Below are positions 22,128 to 32,128 of a DNA stretch of 64,000 nt, in pieces (the stretch's first letter is position 1; every line of letters begins with the position of its first letter). The notes beneath the pieces are model-generated. The model saw only the letters and a list, made by a program, of their open reading frames with translations, was not told where the DNA came from and ran no database searches. The stretch is from Aspidapion aeneum (Eukaryota; Arthropoda; Insecta; Coleoptera; Brentidae). The translations under genes were made by a program, and so were the position numbers. The stretch spans positions 43,652,735-43,716,734 of the forward strand of contig OY755044.1 in the NCBI GenBank assembly GCA_963576565.1, read 5' to 3'.

Positions 22128-24036
22128 CTCGGATGAGCAATAGTTGCATGCTTGCTGAGTCTAACAACGCTCTACATTTTATAGGGTTTTTCTTCCGGTC
22201 TAATATTAAAATTTCAGCTGTTGCTAGTAAAGTTCGCTGAGTTTCAAATTTTTGTAAAGAACATGCAATTTCAGTGCTACAGTGAGTTTGAGTGTTCTGC
22301 GGAGAAACGCTATAACCGTCAGTAGAATATTCTTGACTTGCAAGAATATGTGCAGTGGAATTAGGTATCGGACTGTGTTTAGCACAATTATGGTTCGTAA
22401 AGTCATGTAGGATACTGTTATGTCTTTGACTACACACTTTGCAACCTCTTCCTTGACATTGTTCTAGAATATGACCAAATCTCAAACAATTAGTACAAAT
22501 TCCAGAATTTTTTAAAGCCTTTATTCGACCTTGACAAGAAAATGATAAAAGTTTCATGCATCGGTAGGTATAATGATTGTTTGACTTACAATATGTACAA
22601 CTTAAAGGAATTTGATTGTTTGGATGATTTTGAAAATTGTTCGATTGATTTTGAGGAGTTCTTTGATGATTAATTAAGTTTGAATTGTTTTGAGTGTTTG
22701 CGTATATTTGAATGTTCGCGGGTTGCATGTTTGAAGATGTCTGTTCGAATGTTTGCTGTTGATTTAATGTTTGAGGATATTTTGAAAATATTTGCGGGTT
22801 GTTCGAAAACCTTTGAGGTGTGTTCGGAAATGTTTGTGGTATGTTCGAGAATGTTTGTGGTATGTTCGAAAATGCGTGTGGAATGTTTGGGTATGTTTGT
22901 GATATGTTCGCTGTTTGTCTTTGTCTGACTGATACTGACTGTCTGCTTCTGTTTGAATGTAGTTTGAATTTTCGTTTTGTGTGTGAAAAATAGGGTTTGT
23001 TTTGAGCTTTTTGATCGTACTTAAAAGTATTTTTTTCAGAGTACAATTTACTTTCAAATGTTTCGAGTATCTGACATTTGTTTTTCAAAAATTGCATAAA
23101 ATTCTCGTATTTTGGACGTTCAGATTTATTAAAAACCTCCCACTCTTTCCTTGTGTGGCTATCTAATTTATTTGACAATAAGTAAATTAAAATAGTGTCC
23201 CAAAAATCTACAGGTTCCTCTAAGTTTTGTAAGGCGCGATAATTTTGGGTGATCGTGTCAATAAATTTTCGTAAGTATTCGCATGACTCATTGGATAAAC
23301 TCGGATATTCAACTATGTTTTTTATATGATTATGTATTAGAATCCGCTTATTTTCAAATCTTTCTTTTAGCAACTGTAGTGCTGTTCTATAATTATTTTC
23401 AGTAGTTGCTAACGCGCTAAGAACCTCCTTGGCTTTTCCTTGAAGAGCAGATCGTAAATAGAAAAACTTTTTTATAGTTGGATATTTGGGATTTTCATCT
23501 ACCATGCTAGTAAACATCTCAGACCAAGAAGTCCAACTTTCGTATTTGCCATAGAACTTTGGAATCGGTAAGCCTTGTAGATCTAAACCTAAATCGGGGA
23601 ATGAATCGTGATTGCATGAATTTTTACTTGTATATTCACATGATGATGAGTGTGAAGCGCTATTTTTGTTTGTTTCAGTACTTGGTTTCGAATATTTTGC
23701 TATGAAATTTTCGGCACGTGCTACTAATGAGTAATATTGATTTTCTCTCGTTTCCCTGTCAGGTATGTATTCTTCATCTATAGCTTCAATAGTCGATTGT
23801 ATATTTTCGAATTCTGAGAAAACCGTTGACAATTTTAAGCTACGAATTTTTATTTCTGTGACCTTTGTTTCATCTGCATCCGCGAGTACTTTCTCGAATC
23901 GATCAAATTGGCTTGCAAGTTGCCGTCTACGCAATAATAACTCATCAATATCGGGTTCATCAACAACGTTTTCTGGGGCATACTGTAAGCTCTGTTTTTT
24001 TGCGGGTGATTTTGCTTTTGTTTTTTTATTAGGCAT
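22120..24036 (-). CDS. BEL/Pao Gag with zinc knuckles and start of protease
   Basis: The start is the ATG at 24036 (MPNKKTKAKSPAKK). A lysine-rich head is followed by a helical region and a DUF1759-like capsid domain (LPIPKFYGKYESWTSWSEMF to LLSNKLDSHTRKEWE). A repetitive NIPQTFSNIPQTF segment (about residues 390-425) precedes CCHC knuckles CTYCKSNNHYTYRC (about 480) and CTNCLRFGHILEQC (about 515), then CKVCSQRHNSILH. The frame ends in protease sequence ALLDSAS at a frameshift. It would package element RNA in virus-like particles. The gag part itself looks intact. Confidence 0.9.
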   Translation of the reverse strand: MPNKKTKAKSPAKKQSLQYAPENVVDEPDIDELLLRRRQLASQFDRFEKVLADADETKVTEIKIRSLKLSTVFSEFENIQSTIEAIDEEYIPDRETRENQYYSLVARAENFIAKYSKPSTETNKNSASHSSSCEYTSKNSCNHDSFPDLGLDLQGLPIPKFYGKYESWTSWSEMFTSMVDENPKYPTIKKFFYLRSALQGKAKEVLSALATTENNYRTALQLLKERFENKRILIHNHIKNIVEYPSLSNESCEYLRKFIDTITQNYRALQNLEEPVDFWDTILIYLLSNKLDSHTRKEWEVFNKSERPKYENFMQFLKNKCQILETFESKLYSEKNTFKYDQKAQNKPYFSHTKRKFKLHSNRSRQSVSVRQRQTANISQTYPNIPHAFSNIPQTFSNIPQTFPNTPQRFSNNPQIFSKYPQTLNQQQTFEQTSSNMQPANIQIYANTQNNSNLINHQRTPQNQSNNFQNHPNNQIPLSCTYCKSNNHYTYRCMKLLSFSCQGRIKALKNSGICTNCLRFGHILEQCQGRGCKVCSQRHNSILHDFTNHNCAKHSPIPNSTAHILASQEYSTDGYSVSPQNTQTHCSTEIACSLQKFETQRTLLATAEILILDRKKNPIKCRALLDSASMQLLLIRVV

Positions 24037-24813
24037 TTTGATCAAATAAAATATACTTATTAAAAAAAATCAAAATTTATTAACGCAGATGAAGCAAAAG
24101 TTGGAAAATGGAAACTTAAGACTACGACTTAGCTGACAATAGTGCTGCAACAAATAAATGTCCATCCATTTAATCATAAACCAATGTACTGTATGAAACT
24201 GTCTAGTCACCAAGTTTTAGTCTACTTTACTGTACATTTAATTAGGCATCGAAATCGCACTGCTGTAATTTGGCACTCTCGATTTTCCGCCGTAAACGAT
24301 GTCTTTTTACGATTTTTATGTAAGTCACTTTGATAGCTTTGCAATTTGTATAAATCACAAATTAATAACTTCACTAATTCTTATCAATGTTTCTAATGTT
24401 CTCGTTTGTTTTTGTTTGATTTTTTCTGCACTGTATGTTTTTTCATAATATTTGTTTGACTCTGTATATTTTTGATGATTGTCCGATTTTTGTAAAATTT
24501 TTATGTGCTCACTATGCTTGTTCGATATTTTCCCTGATACTCGATTAATGTGTTTTCTGATGAGTTCGCTGATGTTTCACTGATATTCGATTAATGTGTT
24601 TTCTGATGAGTTTGCTGATGTGTCACTGATATTTGATTAAGCTTTCGTATGACTTCACTAAATGTTCGGTTAATTTGTTATGTTTGCTGATTTATTTCAC
24701 TGTTTTCTGTTTATATTTTCGCTGCTGTTTGATTGTCCGTTTTCGATCTCACTGTTTATTTTTGAATTTGCCCTTGTTATCGTGTATAAATCGCCCGAGT
24801 TTTAAATAATATC
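24037..24813 (-). other. BEL/Pao leader between primer site and gag
   Basis: About 780 bases between the ATG and the primer site. It holds short repeats of TGATATTCGATTAATGTGTTTTCTGATGAG type (two copies near 24530-24650). No frame of note. Confidence 0.7.
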
Positions 24814-24828
24814 AGGCTCGAAGGACCA
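24814..24828 (-). other. BEL/Pao primer binding site (tRNA-Tyr)
   Basis: On the minus strand TGGTCCTTCGAGCCT follows the 5' LTR after seven T residues. It is complementary to the CCA end of animal tRNA-Tyr (ending CCGGCTCGAAGGA). Confidence 0.88.
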
Positions 24829-24835
24829 AAAAAAA

Positions 24836-25098
24836 TGTGCCGTTCGCACGTAATAATAAGACTGTATTTTAAATTTCCATAGGTTTTATATTTACGTAGT
24901 AATAAACTCAATTTACAGCGATTATAACACACGATGTTTACGAGATAGGGGCTAAAGCCTAACTGCCTAAAAACTACCTGATTTTGAAAGTATATAGGGA
25001 CGGTCAGCTTTCGAGCGGGTTCAAAGGAACCTTTCCCTTTGTTTAGTCACGTACCAAAGAAGGGTAACAGAGTATAATAAAAGCACAGAAACAGAACG
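24836..25098 (-). repeat. 5' LTR of the BEL/Pao element
   Basis: The 263-bp partner of 17848-18109. Its outer plus-strand end reads GAACG instead of GAACA, a transition in the terminal CA. Confidence 0.92.
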
Positions 25099-25443
25099 TA
25101 CATTTTAAAAACGTCCTGACTACCTCGTTTTTAAAACGTCTTCTTTAAAACGCACTTTTTAGGTACGCAAAAGTTAGGCCCCAAAGGGACCCAGTACATT
25201 TTAAAAACGGCCAGACATGAATCTTTTTAAAACGTCCTTTTTGGGACATTTTAAAAATGTACTCTTTAGGTACAGAAATATTGTGGACATAAAGAGACGT
25301 AAAAAGAATTTTTAAAAACGTCCAAAGTGGACGTTTTTTATACGTTTCATGTTGAACGTTTTAAAAACGTACTTTTTAGGTATGGGGACGTTGGGACCTA
25401 AAGGGCCTTAAAAAGTAAGTCCCTGGGACGTCCGGTGTTACTA

Positions 25444-26764
25444 GGGAGGGACTTATCACAAGTCCAGGCTGTAATAGTACCAGTCAGTATTTCGGCACTT
25501 TTACATTATAAGATCAGCTGTGATGTTTCAATATAGGTCTTTGTTTACTATATGAACGGGAATATATACTGCCTTCCCTTATTAAATAAAAATAAACCTT
25601 ATTATTGTATTCGACTTTGGTATTTCAATTTTAAAAGATCAACTGTCAGTTTTCAATGTAAAACTGTCAAAATACTGCCTACACAAAGCTCTATTTAGTT
25701 TTACACCTTCAAAATGTACTTGTTATTATGGTTTTTTTAATTTTTGCGATAGTGACACATTGAAAAGGCAAAGTATTAATAGTCTCTCTACAGGTCTATT
25801 TCAACTGAATCAGAACAAACTTTGTTTGGACAAAATCGGTCACTAACTAAAGTAATTATTTTTTCCAGTTTTCTAAGGTGCGCCATTTTTAATCCACCAT
25901 ATTAAATTCATTGTGCGAGGGTTCCTTATTTACTGTGAATTTGTTATTAGTTTTTAAATTAAAATCCGGCGTGGCGATTAACGTTTAAAAAAAGATTTTA
26001 AAAACAATTGGATACTAGAGCACCGTTATACAAAATATTACTTTCTGACAAAAGTATCGGTTAATAGCAGCTAAAAAACTGGACTTGCTTAGAGAACAGT
26101 CAATGTGCAATTTTACAAAGGTCGCTTTACTTCGTGGGACTTTTGAGATTTTTGGAAAAAACTATTGGAAACCAAAAAAAAAGTTAAAAAGTGAAAAATA
26201 AGAGAGTTTTCGTAGTTTTAGATATACGAAGCTTATGTATTTATATTTTTTTTGTGGCAATAAAAACATTAATTATTATTATTATTATTATTATTAATAT
26301 CAAAAATTGACACATGGTATAATAGAACTGTCATTATGGATTTGTAGGAGTTTAATTTGTTTGAAGAAAAAGTCTTGGTTATATACGAAAAAATTAACAC
26401 AGCAGAATCGGAAAAAGTACAATTTTTCCCATTTTAACGCCACTGTACGCCAATCTCAATGGATAGATTTTGAATTATTCCACCGCGCATGAACATATTA
26501 AACACAGCTATACTTATATAAAAGCTACATAGCTTTCAATTAACTCGTTCGAAAGAGAATTGATTTGGCTATAAGATACACCTATTCGTTTAGGCCTCGG
26601 ATAATTGGTCATGCAAAAAATTCGCTGCAAACAAAAAAAATTTCTTTGATTTAAAACAAAAAAGCAAGTATATATGCTGCTTAGTTGTGTTCATATATCT
26701 ATGTAGCTTCGTCATGCGCTTTACTTTTGTAGGCTATGATCATTATCAAAAAATATATTTTTTG
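25444..26764. other. Mostly empty stretch with a MITE relic
   Basis: About 25455-25690 resembles the family at 27983-28213 and 35945-36150 (TTTGTTTACTATATGAAC, GACTTTGGTAT, CTGTCAGTTTTCAATGTAAA). An ATT microsatellite is at about 26270-26296. A short frame at 26307-26492 has no motif. No gene recognised. Confidence 0.55.
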
Positions 26765-26916
26765 TTTTAAACCATGGGCGTATAAAGCACGGGGCAGGGA
26801 GGGGCATTAGCCCCCCCTAAATGTTGAAAATAATTTCCTAATAACTTGAAATGTAAAAGATTAGATTTATTGCAATGTGGAAATCACATTAAGAGTCTTA
26901 TTTCTAATCAAACATC

Positions 26917-27310
26917 ATCGCAAATCTGCAGAGGAAGTCATGGACACTATCTTAGCTGAAACCAGCACACATGCCGAAAACCTTGGAATAGAGTTAGAGG
27001 TGCCCTGATAGTTATATGAACATTCCAGCCAATAACCCACCAGAGTACTGGAAAAAATCTTTATTACTACCTTATTTGGAGCCTCTGATAAACTTATTAA
27101 AGCATTGCTCGTCCGATAAAAACTTACCAGTCTTTGAACTATTGGCACTAACTCCGTTTGTTATACTGGGCTTGTCATTCAGTAAATTTAAGATTTCAGA
27201 ATTTCTTTTTTACGGGCCTGACGATAAATTAAAAAGATTAGAAGTCGCAGAAGTTGTAAAGCAAGCGGATTTTTTTTCCATCAATAAAGACTGCTCAACA
27301 TATTTTGTCA
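26917..27310 (+). pseudogene. hAT transposase fragment (DUF4371 / P52rIPK-like)
   Basis: One frame gives KSAEEVMDTILAETSTHAEN then a stop. The next, shifted, gives NIPANNPPEYWKKSLLLPYL (from about 27016) and continues to about 27310. In full-length relatives these are joined by a basic linker before the PEEYYRRSIFIPYLD-type motif, so a deletion with frameshift lies at about 27005. The catalytic DDE core and the C-terminal dimerisation part are absent. It would have been the DNA transposase of the enclosing element. Confidence 0.72.
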
Positions 27311-27353
27311 GCATTACCACGGATCACCTAACAAAGGTGATCCGTGGCATTAC
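27311..27353. mobile_element. Footprint 3: 29-bp palindrome with GCATTAC repeats
   Basis: Positions 27318-27346 are CACGGATCACCTAACAAA joined to GGTGATCCGTG, exactly flanked by GCATTAC (27311-27317 and 27347-27353). This is 18 bases of the left terminus plus 11 of the right. Confidence 0.75.
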
Positions 27354-27356
27354 CAT

Positions 27357-27393
27357 GTAGTACCACGGATCATTAGGTGATCCGTGGTAGTAC
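27357..27393. mobile_element. Footprint 4: 23-bp palindrome with GTAGTAC repeats
   Basis: Positions 27364-27386 read CACGGATCA then TTAGGTGATCCGTG, flanked by GTAGTAC at 27357-27363 and 27387-27393. It lies three bases after footprint 3. Confidence 0.72.
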
Positions 27394-27396
27394 ATC

Positions 27397-27419
27397 GTAG
27401 AACCACAGATCACCAAACA
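27397..27419. mobile_element. Footprint 5: single-ended, degenerate
   Basis: GTAGAAC (27397-27403) is followed by CACAGATCACCAAACA, one terminus with two changes. No closing repeat is seen. It sits three bases after footprint 4, so the trio may have arisen by local duplication followed by divergence. Confidence 0.4.
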
Positions 27420-27980
27420 TTTAAACAGAAAACTAGTTTTCAGAAAAAAATTAATTAAAGGTTTTAAGCAGATTTGCTGAAAATCCCAGATGTTTCGTTT
27501 TAATTTAATAGATTAAGATTCAGAAAAATGATGCATATTATGTATGTTTGTTTTTTAGTTTTTGTTTATTTTAATAAATACCTTGTTTATTTTTAACTTT
27601 TTGCACTTGCCCCTCCCTACGTTTTATGCTGCGTACGCCCATGATTTTAAACTACCCTACTTTTAACTTTTTTCAAAAACTTATCACAAATAAAAGGTCT
27701 GTTACCAGGGTTGGATGGGCTCAAACAAACCGGCCCTGGGATTTTTTTTTATTCGGCCCTCGCTTCGGCACAATAATTTTACGGCAAAGAAAACAAAGCC
27801 ATATTGTGTTATTTTTGTTTTTGATATTATGGAGGTTTGGTTATTAAATATCATGCTAATTTTAAAGGATGTAATTTGCATTTTAAGAAAAGAAACTTCA
27901 TATAAACTAATGTATGCAACATTCTAACTTGTGAGATATACGGTGTTTAAAGACTTTCAGAAAATCTCCTTTTTTATTAT

Positions 27981-28215
27981 TAGGGACCTATTGCAATAAA
28001 GCCAGGCACAAATTGTGCCGGGCACTATATTGACAGTTTCGCATTAAAAACTGACAGTTGATCTTTCAAAATTAATTGTGGCGTCACTATTAATTCCGGC
28101 TCTTATAATACACAATGGCCTTATTTTGAAAGAAGACAGCTGTTCTTATTAATGTGAAACTGTCAATATAGTGCCCGGCACAATTTGTGCCTGGCTTTAT
28201 TGCAATAGGTCCCTA
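27981..28215. mobile_element. MITE, GGGACCTATTGC family, TA duplication
   Basis: GGGACCTATTGCAATAAAGC (from 27983) and its complement (to 28213) are long inverted ends, continuing through GGCACAAATTGTGCC. TA flanks both sides. Related diverged copies are at about 25455-25690 and 35945-36150. A TA duplication fits Tc1/mariner-type mobilisation, but the superfamily is an inference. Confidence 0.75.
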
Positions 28216-29690
28216 ATATCTGTGATACTGCTCTAAATATTTTTGTAAAGTTTTATATTCTGTATGCCTATATTAAACACACAAGTACCTATTAACATAA
28301 TAAATATCTAATTTTTTCACAAAATGAAAACTAAAAAAAAACCAAAACGTACAAAATTTACCACAGCACTGCCCCCGTTAGTTAAAAGGCTGAAAGTATT
28401 TTTTTTTCGAATTTAGGTTTTTGTGTGTGTGTGTGTGTGTAATAAAATTTAAAAAAATACCCAAAAAAACAAATAGCAGCAACTGTAGCCTTATGAACAA
28501 TAAAAATTTTGAAGTCGTTTTTTTCCGAACCACATTTTTGTCACTTGCGCCCTTTTAACTGCCGGGGGCAGAGCAGGTATGCTAATTTTTCATATGGTAA
28601 CGACTTTTTAATAATAAACTTGATGCTGCAATTTTATCTATGATTTCCTTAATTTGAATTGGACCCAATACTGATTTTTCAATCGGTTAATCGATTTCTT
28701 AGATTTTGTATGTATTTTAGCACCAAAAATGATCTTTCGCAACTAAGATATGAGATATTGGCAAGGCCGTACAGAAGGGGGAGATCAGAGGGATCAATCC
28801 CCACCAAAATAGTCAACAAAGTGTGTTAAAAGAGATTTCACAACAGCAACACAAATAAGCAAAAAATTGGACAATATTTTTATAACATTTTTTTAATCTC
28901 CCGATTTTTTCTTCTGGATATTAGTATTGTAAAAAGATATTAATAAGTTGCCATTATCACATTATCTCCTTAATACATTATAATTATTTAAATATAAAAG
29001 TAACTGTAACAATCAAACGAGTAACGCAGGCCCGGAGTTACTACATACAGATTTTTTTTTATTTTATTTAAATGTTTAATGTTTTAATTAGGTCGTTTGT
29101 CAAATATACAAAAATAAATATTAATAATTTGGAATAGGTAATTGTACCGGCCCACCGGGCGTTTGCCCGGTTGTCCGCCTGTCCCATCAAACCCTGTCTG
29201 TTACCTTAAAAAAAAACACCCTGAATGCTTACCTTATTAATATACCTTTGAAATAACTGTTTTGGAAATCCCATTTTTTGCGAATTAATTTTAAAATATA
29301 ATGACGTGGCATATTAAAAAAGTCGGCGTCGTCGAAACCACCACAAAAACGTGATCAAATCGAACAGGTTAAATATTAATATTGGTTAAAAAATCGTGGT
29401 AGGTATTACAATACCGAATATTACCCATTGAAATAACTGGAGTAAAACTTGAAGTGCCTATTGTTTAAAGAGAACTATACAACGATAATAAAAACTGGGT
29501 ACACTGCTTAACCAATTTTTACTCTACCAGCCAGCATGTATGCAATTCTCATTATTATTTTAAATACAGCTTACCTAAGTAGCAGAATATTTTTGTTCTC
29601 TAAAAGCCACTCGTCTTCCCTTCTTTCCTTCAATTTTATAAAATCCCGCTTGTTGATAATAATATAAGGTGGGCCAAAAAAAACCATATA
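28216..29690. other. No gene; fragments of G-rich-ended repeats
   Basis: A GT microsatellite is at 28420-28441. AAGGCCGTACAGAAGGGGG (about 28763) resembles the left end of the hAT MITE at 164. GGCCCACCGGGCGTTTGCCC (about 29151) looks like the end of a similar element. Nothing else recognised. Confidence 0.5.
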
Positions 29691-29696
29691 TTTTTT

Positions 29697-29968
29697 AAGT
29701 GTAAACTTCCTTAGGCGCGTTTAGCAGTTTTTGTGGGTAGTGAATTGAACTGAGCCACCAGGCTCGGCTATGTAACGCTCATTCGGGTGAAATCGGCTTG
29801 AGTCGACTAACTGTGAGAAACATTCAGCGAGCGATATGATGATGCAGATGAAGTCCAGTACACAGAAGAGTTCGGTTCGGTCCGCTTTGCAGAATATGTT
29901 ATGGGCCAATATTATTAATTTCGCCTTGTTGAAGTTTACACTTCTGCCGTGTGGTCTTAAGCATACAC
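29697..29968. repeat. Dispersed element, AAGTGTAAACTTC family, copy A
   Basis: Begins AAGTGTAAACTTCC and includes GAAGTTTACACTT near 29931-29943, then TGTGGTCTTAAGCATACAC. Reverse-complement copy at 48365-48595 and a truncated copy at 53088-53164. The frame 29721-30044 on the minus strand runs through it and is not a gene. Confidence 0.7.
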
Positions 29969-30173
29969 AATAATTTTTTTCTGCTGTAGATTTTTTACCC
30001 TTTTTTTGATTTTTGTGTATATAGTCTCTACCGAAAGCTAACACTTATAATATACGACTTTTTTGTCAAAATTAACATTTCTAACATTTTTTAACCCCCC
30101 CCCCCTCCGCCAATTTTTTTTGTGCGCCACTGTACTCAATGTTAAACATTGATCAAAAAGTCACGTTTTTGCC
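29969..30173. other. Spacer before the non-LTR element
   Basis: Contains a C tract (30096-30106) and no gene. The 5' limit of the following retrotransposon cannot be set because no target duplication was found. Confidence 0.4.
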
Positions 30174-31170
30174 GTGCACAAAGAGATATCAGCTGAAAAA
30201 ATTGGTGGAGAATTAATAACTTGGAAATATCCCACGTGCCGTAACCTACCTACCGAAACTTTTACAGCTAACTTGGAAGGTCGTATTGAAGCACAACTCA
30301 ACTCGGTGAAACAATCAATTGTAGAGGAATTATTTACAAAAATTGATCAAAAGCTCCAGGATGTCAGTCCTCAAACAATCAGCGAACCCAGGTATTCTGA
30401 CGTTCTTAAGAATCAATTTCGTTCTAATATTATCATCAAACCGAAAGTTACAAATCAGAACAATACGCAAACAAAGAGCGATATTCTCCATAAAATCAAG
30501 CCAGACAAAGAAAAAATCCAAATCAATCGGGTAAAGCACATTTCCAACGGAGGCATCGTACTGTCCACCAACCACAATGATGCCCAACGCATGAAAGATC
30601 TTTTTAGCCAAAACTTAGCAGACGATTACGAGGTTCGGGAATCAAAATCCGTATCGCCGATGGTCAAGATTGTTGGTCTCTCAGCCGAGTACGACAAAGA
30701 CGTACTATTACGATACCTAAAAACTCAAAATTTTTTCTTTAATAACTCAGCAGATATAAATATTCTGAAAGTCTGGCCAACCAAAAATAACGCGAACATT
30801 TTCCAGATGGTACTGCAAGTAGATATGGTCACACACAAAAACTAACTGATAAAAAACGCCTTGTAGTTGGTCTTGATTATTGTACCGTTTATGATTCAAC
30901 TTCTTTATCACGCTGTTTCAACTGCAACAACTTTGGCCACTCAAAAAAATATTGTCAAAAAGACCCCACCTGCCCTCTCTGCGCTGGGCCACACTTGGTA
31001 AACGCGTGTGACAACTCTGCCAATAAATGCTGCGTCAATTGTAAGCATCTTAAAACCAAATTCGACCTAAACATCGAAATAAATCATGCTTGCTGGAATT
31101 ATGATGCATATTACGCTTATAAACAAGCAAACCAAAAATACAAGTCGGACATTTTTGGGTCCACCATGTA
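30174..31170 (+). pseudogene. Non-LTR element ORF1 (zinc-knuckle nucleic-acid binding)
   Basis: The first frame (30174-30845) has a coiled-coil-like region (LNSVKQSIVEELFTKIDQKL) and an RRM-like stretch. It stops at 30845, but another frame continues with CFNCNNFGHSKKYC (30913-30954), CPLCAGPHLVNAC and CCNCKH, a three-knuckle cluster typical of Jockey/I/CR1-type ORF1 proteins. It would coat the element RNA. A frameshift near 30830 breaks it. No ATG is seen at the listed start, so the true beginning is unknown. Confidence 0.8.
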
Positions 31171-31173
31171 GCA

Positions 31174-32128
31174 GCCAACCGCGCTAGCCCCCTCCTTAGT
31201 TGAGTTTACTGTTGATCCCCACAATATTTCACTACAGTCGACTGAGTCTGGTAGGCGCTGTGATATCCTTTCAATTTATTATCGAAACGTACGCGGGCTA
31301 AGGACAAAAACAAAAACTATTGAATTTGATATCATAGCGTTGACTGAGACTTGGTTGAACCCGGGTATTCACGATACAGAAATTTTTCATTCGGGGTATT
31401 GCATCTTTAGATCTGACAGAAACTACGATGAAGTAGAACAAAACTTGGGGGGTGGTGTCTTGTTGGCTGTAAGGGAAAATCTACAGACAACGAACCTGGA
31501 AATTGAATTGCCTGTATCAATCCGTGACACAATAGACATAGCTGGAATCAAAGTATCTTTCTCGAACAAACTATCTCTTTATATTTTCCTTGTATATATT
31601 CCGCCAGGCAAAATTATTCCGCCAGGCAAAATCTCATACATATATGAACAACTTTTTGAATATCTGTCATCCCTGAATTTCCTATATAGTGCTAAAGCAG
31701 TCTTTCTCGGAGATTTTAATTACCCTGAATACGTAACCTACATAGAGAGGGATCCTCCTCCCAACAGTAGGTTAACTCACTTGCTGAATTTTATTAATTT
31801 TCTTGATTGGCATCAGATTAACACTGTCAAAAATTCTGATAATCGACTGCTTGATCTAGTATTAACATCTTCCTCAAACCTCACTTCCGTGCAGGGATGT
31901 TATGACATCCTGCTAAACGAGGACAGGTGCCATCCTTCTTTATTAATTGACTATAAAATGACCGGTGACAAAAAGGTGAGCAAACTCAAAATTAATGACA
32001 TCTTTTATAATTTCAAGAGATCTGACTTGAGAAATCTATATGCGAGCTTAGCTGAGATTGACTGGCGTGTTTTGGAAACGGTTGATAACGTCAATGAGGC
32101 TGTCGAATTATTTTATTACAAATTATAA
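31174..32128 (+). pseudogene. Non-LTR ORF2 N-terminus: apurinic-type endonuclease
   Basis: The endonuclease motifs run in order: NVRGL (about 31288), ALTETWLNPG (about 31335), GGGVLLAV, LGDFNYPEY (about 31708) and a DRCHPSL near the end, where relatives have SDHxP. A 15-bp direct duplication gives IIPPGKIIPPGK (near 31610-31632). The frame ends with a single TAA at 32126-32128 and is in the same frame as the reverse transcriptase that follows, so one nonsense change separates the two halves. It would nick the target DNA to prime reverse transcription. Confidence 0.85.

Larger units (their letters stand above)
17843..25103 (-). mobile_element. BEL/Pao LTR retrotransposon, nearly complete, minus strand
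   Basis: LTRs of 262 and 263 bp (17848-18109 and 24836-25098) enclose gag, protease, RT, RNase H and integrase in the Pao order. The target duplication is TACAT at 17843-17847 and 25099-25103, and 5 bp is usual for BEL/Pao. The primer site matches tRNA-Tyr. The LTRs differ at about six positions by eye. Coding sequence is broken by a few frameshifts and one deletion, so this copy is inactive though fairly young. It lies inside the ACGTTTTAAAAACGT element. Confidence 0.95.
16981..25441. mobile_element. TIR element of ACGTTTTAAAAACGT repeats, split by a BEL/Pao insertion
   Basis: The left end GTAACACAGG (16981-16990) and right end CCGGTGTTAC (25432-25441) are inverted repeats with one mismatch, flanked by TA (16979-16980 and 25442-25443) or, read wider, CTAG. 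Without the nested BEL element it would be about 1.2 kb (16981-17847 plus 25104-25441). Its body is a dense set of ACGTTTTAAAAACGT and GGGACGTTTTAAAA units, in both orientations. No transposase is visible. It is probably a non-autonomous DNA transposon, but the superfamily cannot be named because the palindromic flank hides the duplication length. Confidence 0.7.
26765..27652 (+). mobile_element. hAT transposon remnant, 871 bp
   Basis: The ends CATGGGCGTA (from 26773) and TACGCCCATG (to 27643) are inverted repeats. TTTTAAAC flanks at 26765-26772 and 27645-27652, an 8-bp duplication with one extra base on the right. Just inside the left end is a G-rich tract and GGGGCATTAGCCCC. The interior holds a broken transposase fragment and three members of the 7-bp footprint family. 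Confidence 0.78.

Noticed and set aside
22680..23057. Frames antisense to or out of frame with BEL gag (cysteine-rich MNCFECLRIFECSRV and the HKHFRTHLKG type)
   Set aside because: They arise from the repetitive NIPQTF-coding segment of gag and have no independent support.
27016..27360. 114-aa frame taken as a host gene
   Set aside because: Its sequence matches the hAT transposase linker region, it lies inside hAT termini, and its last codons are read from a footprint palindrome.
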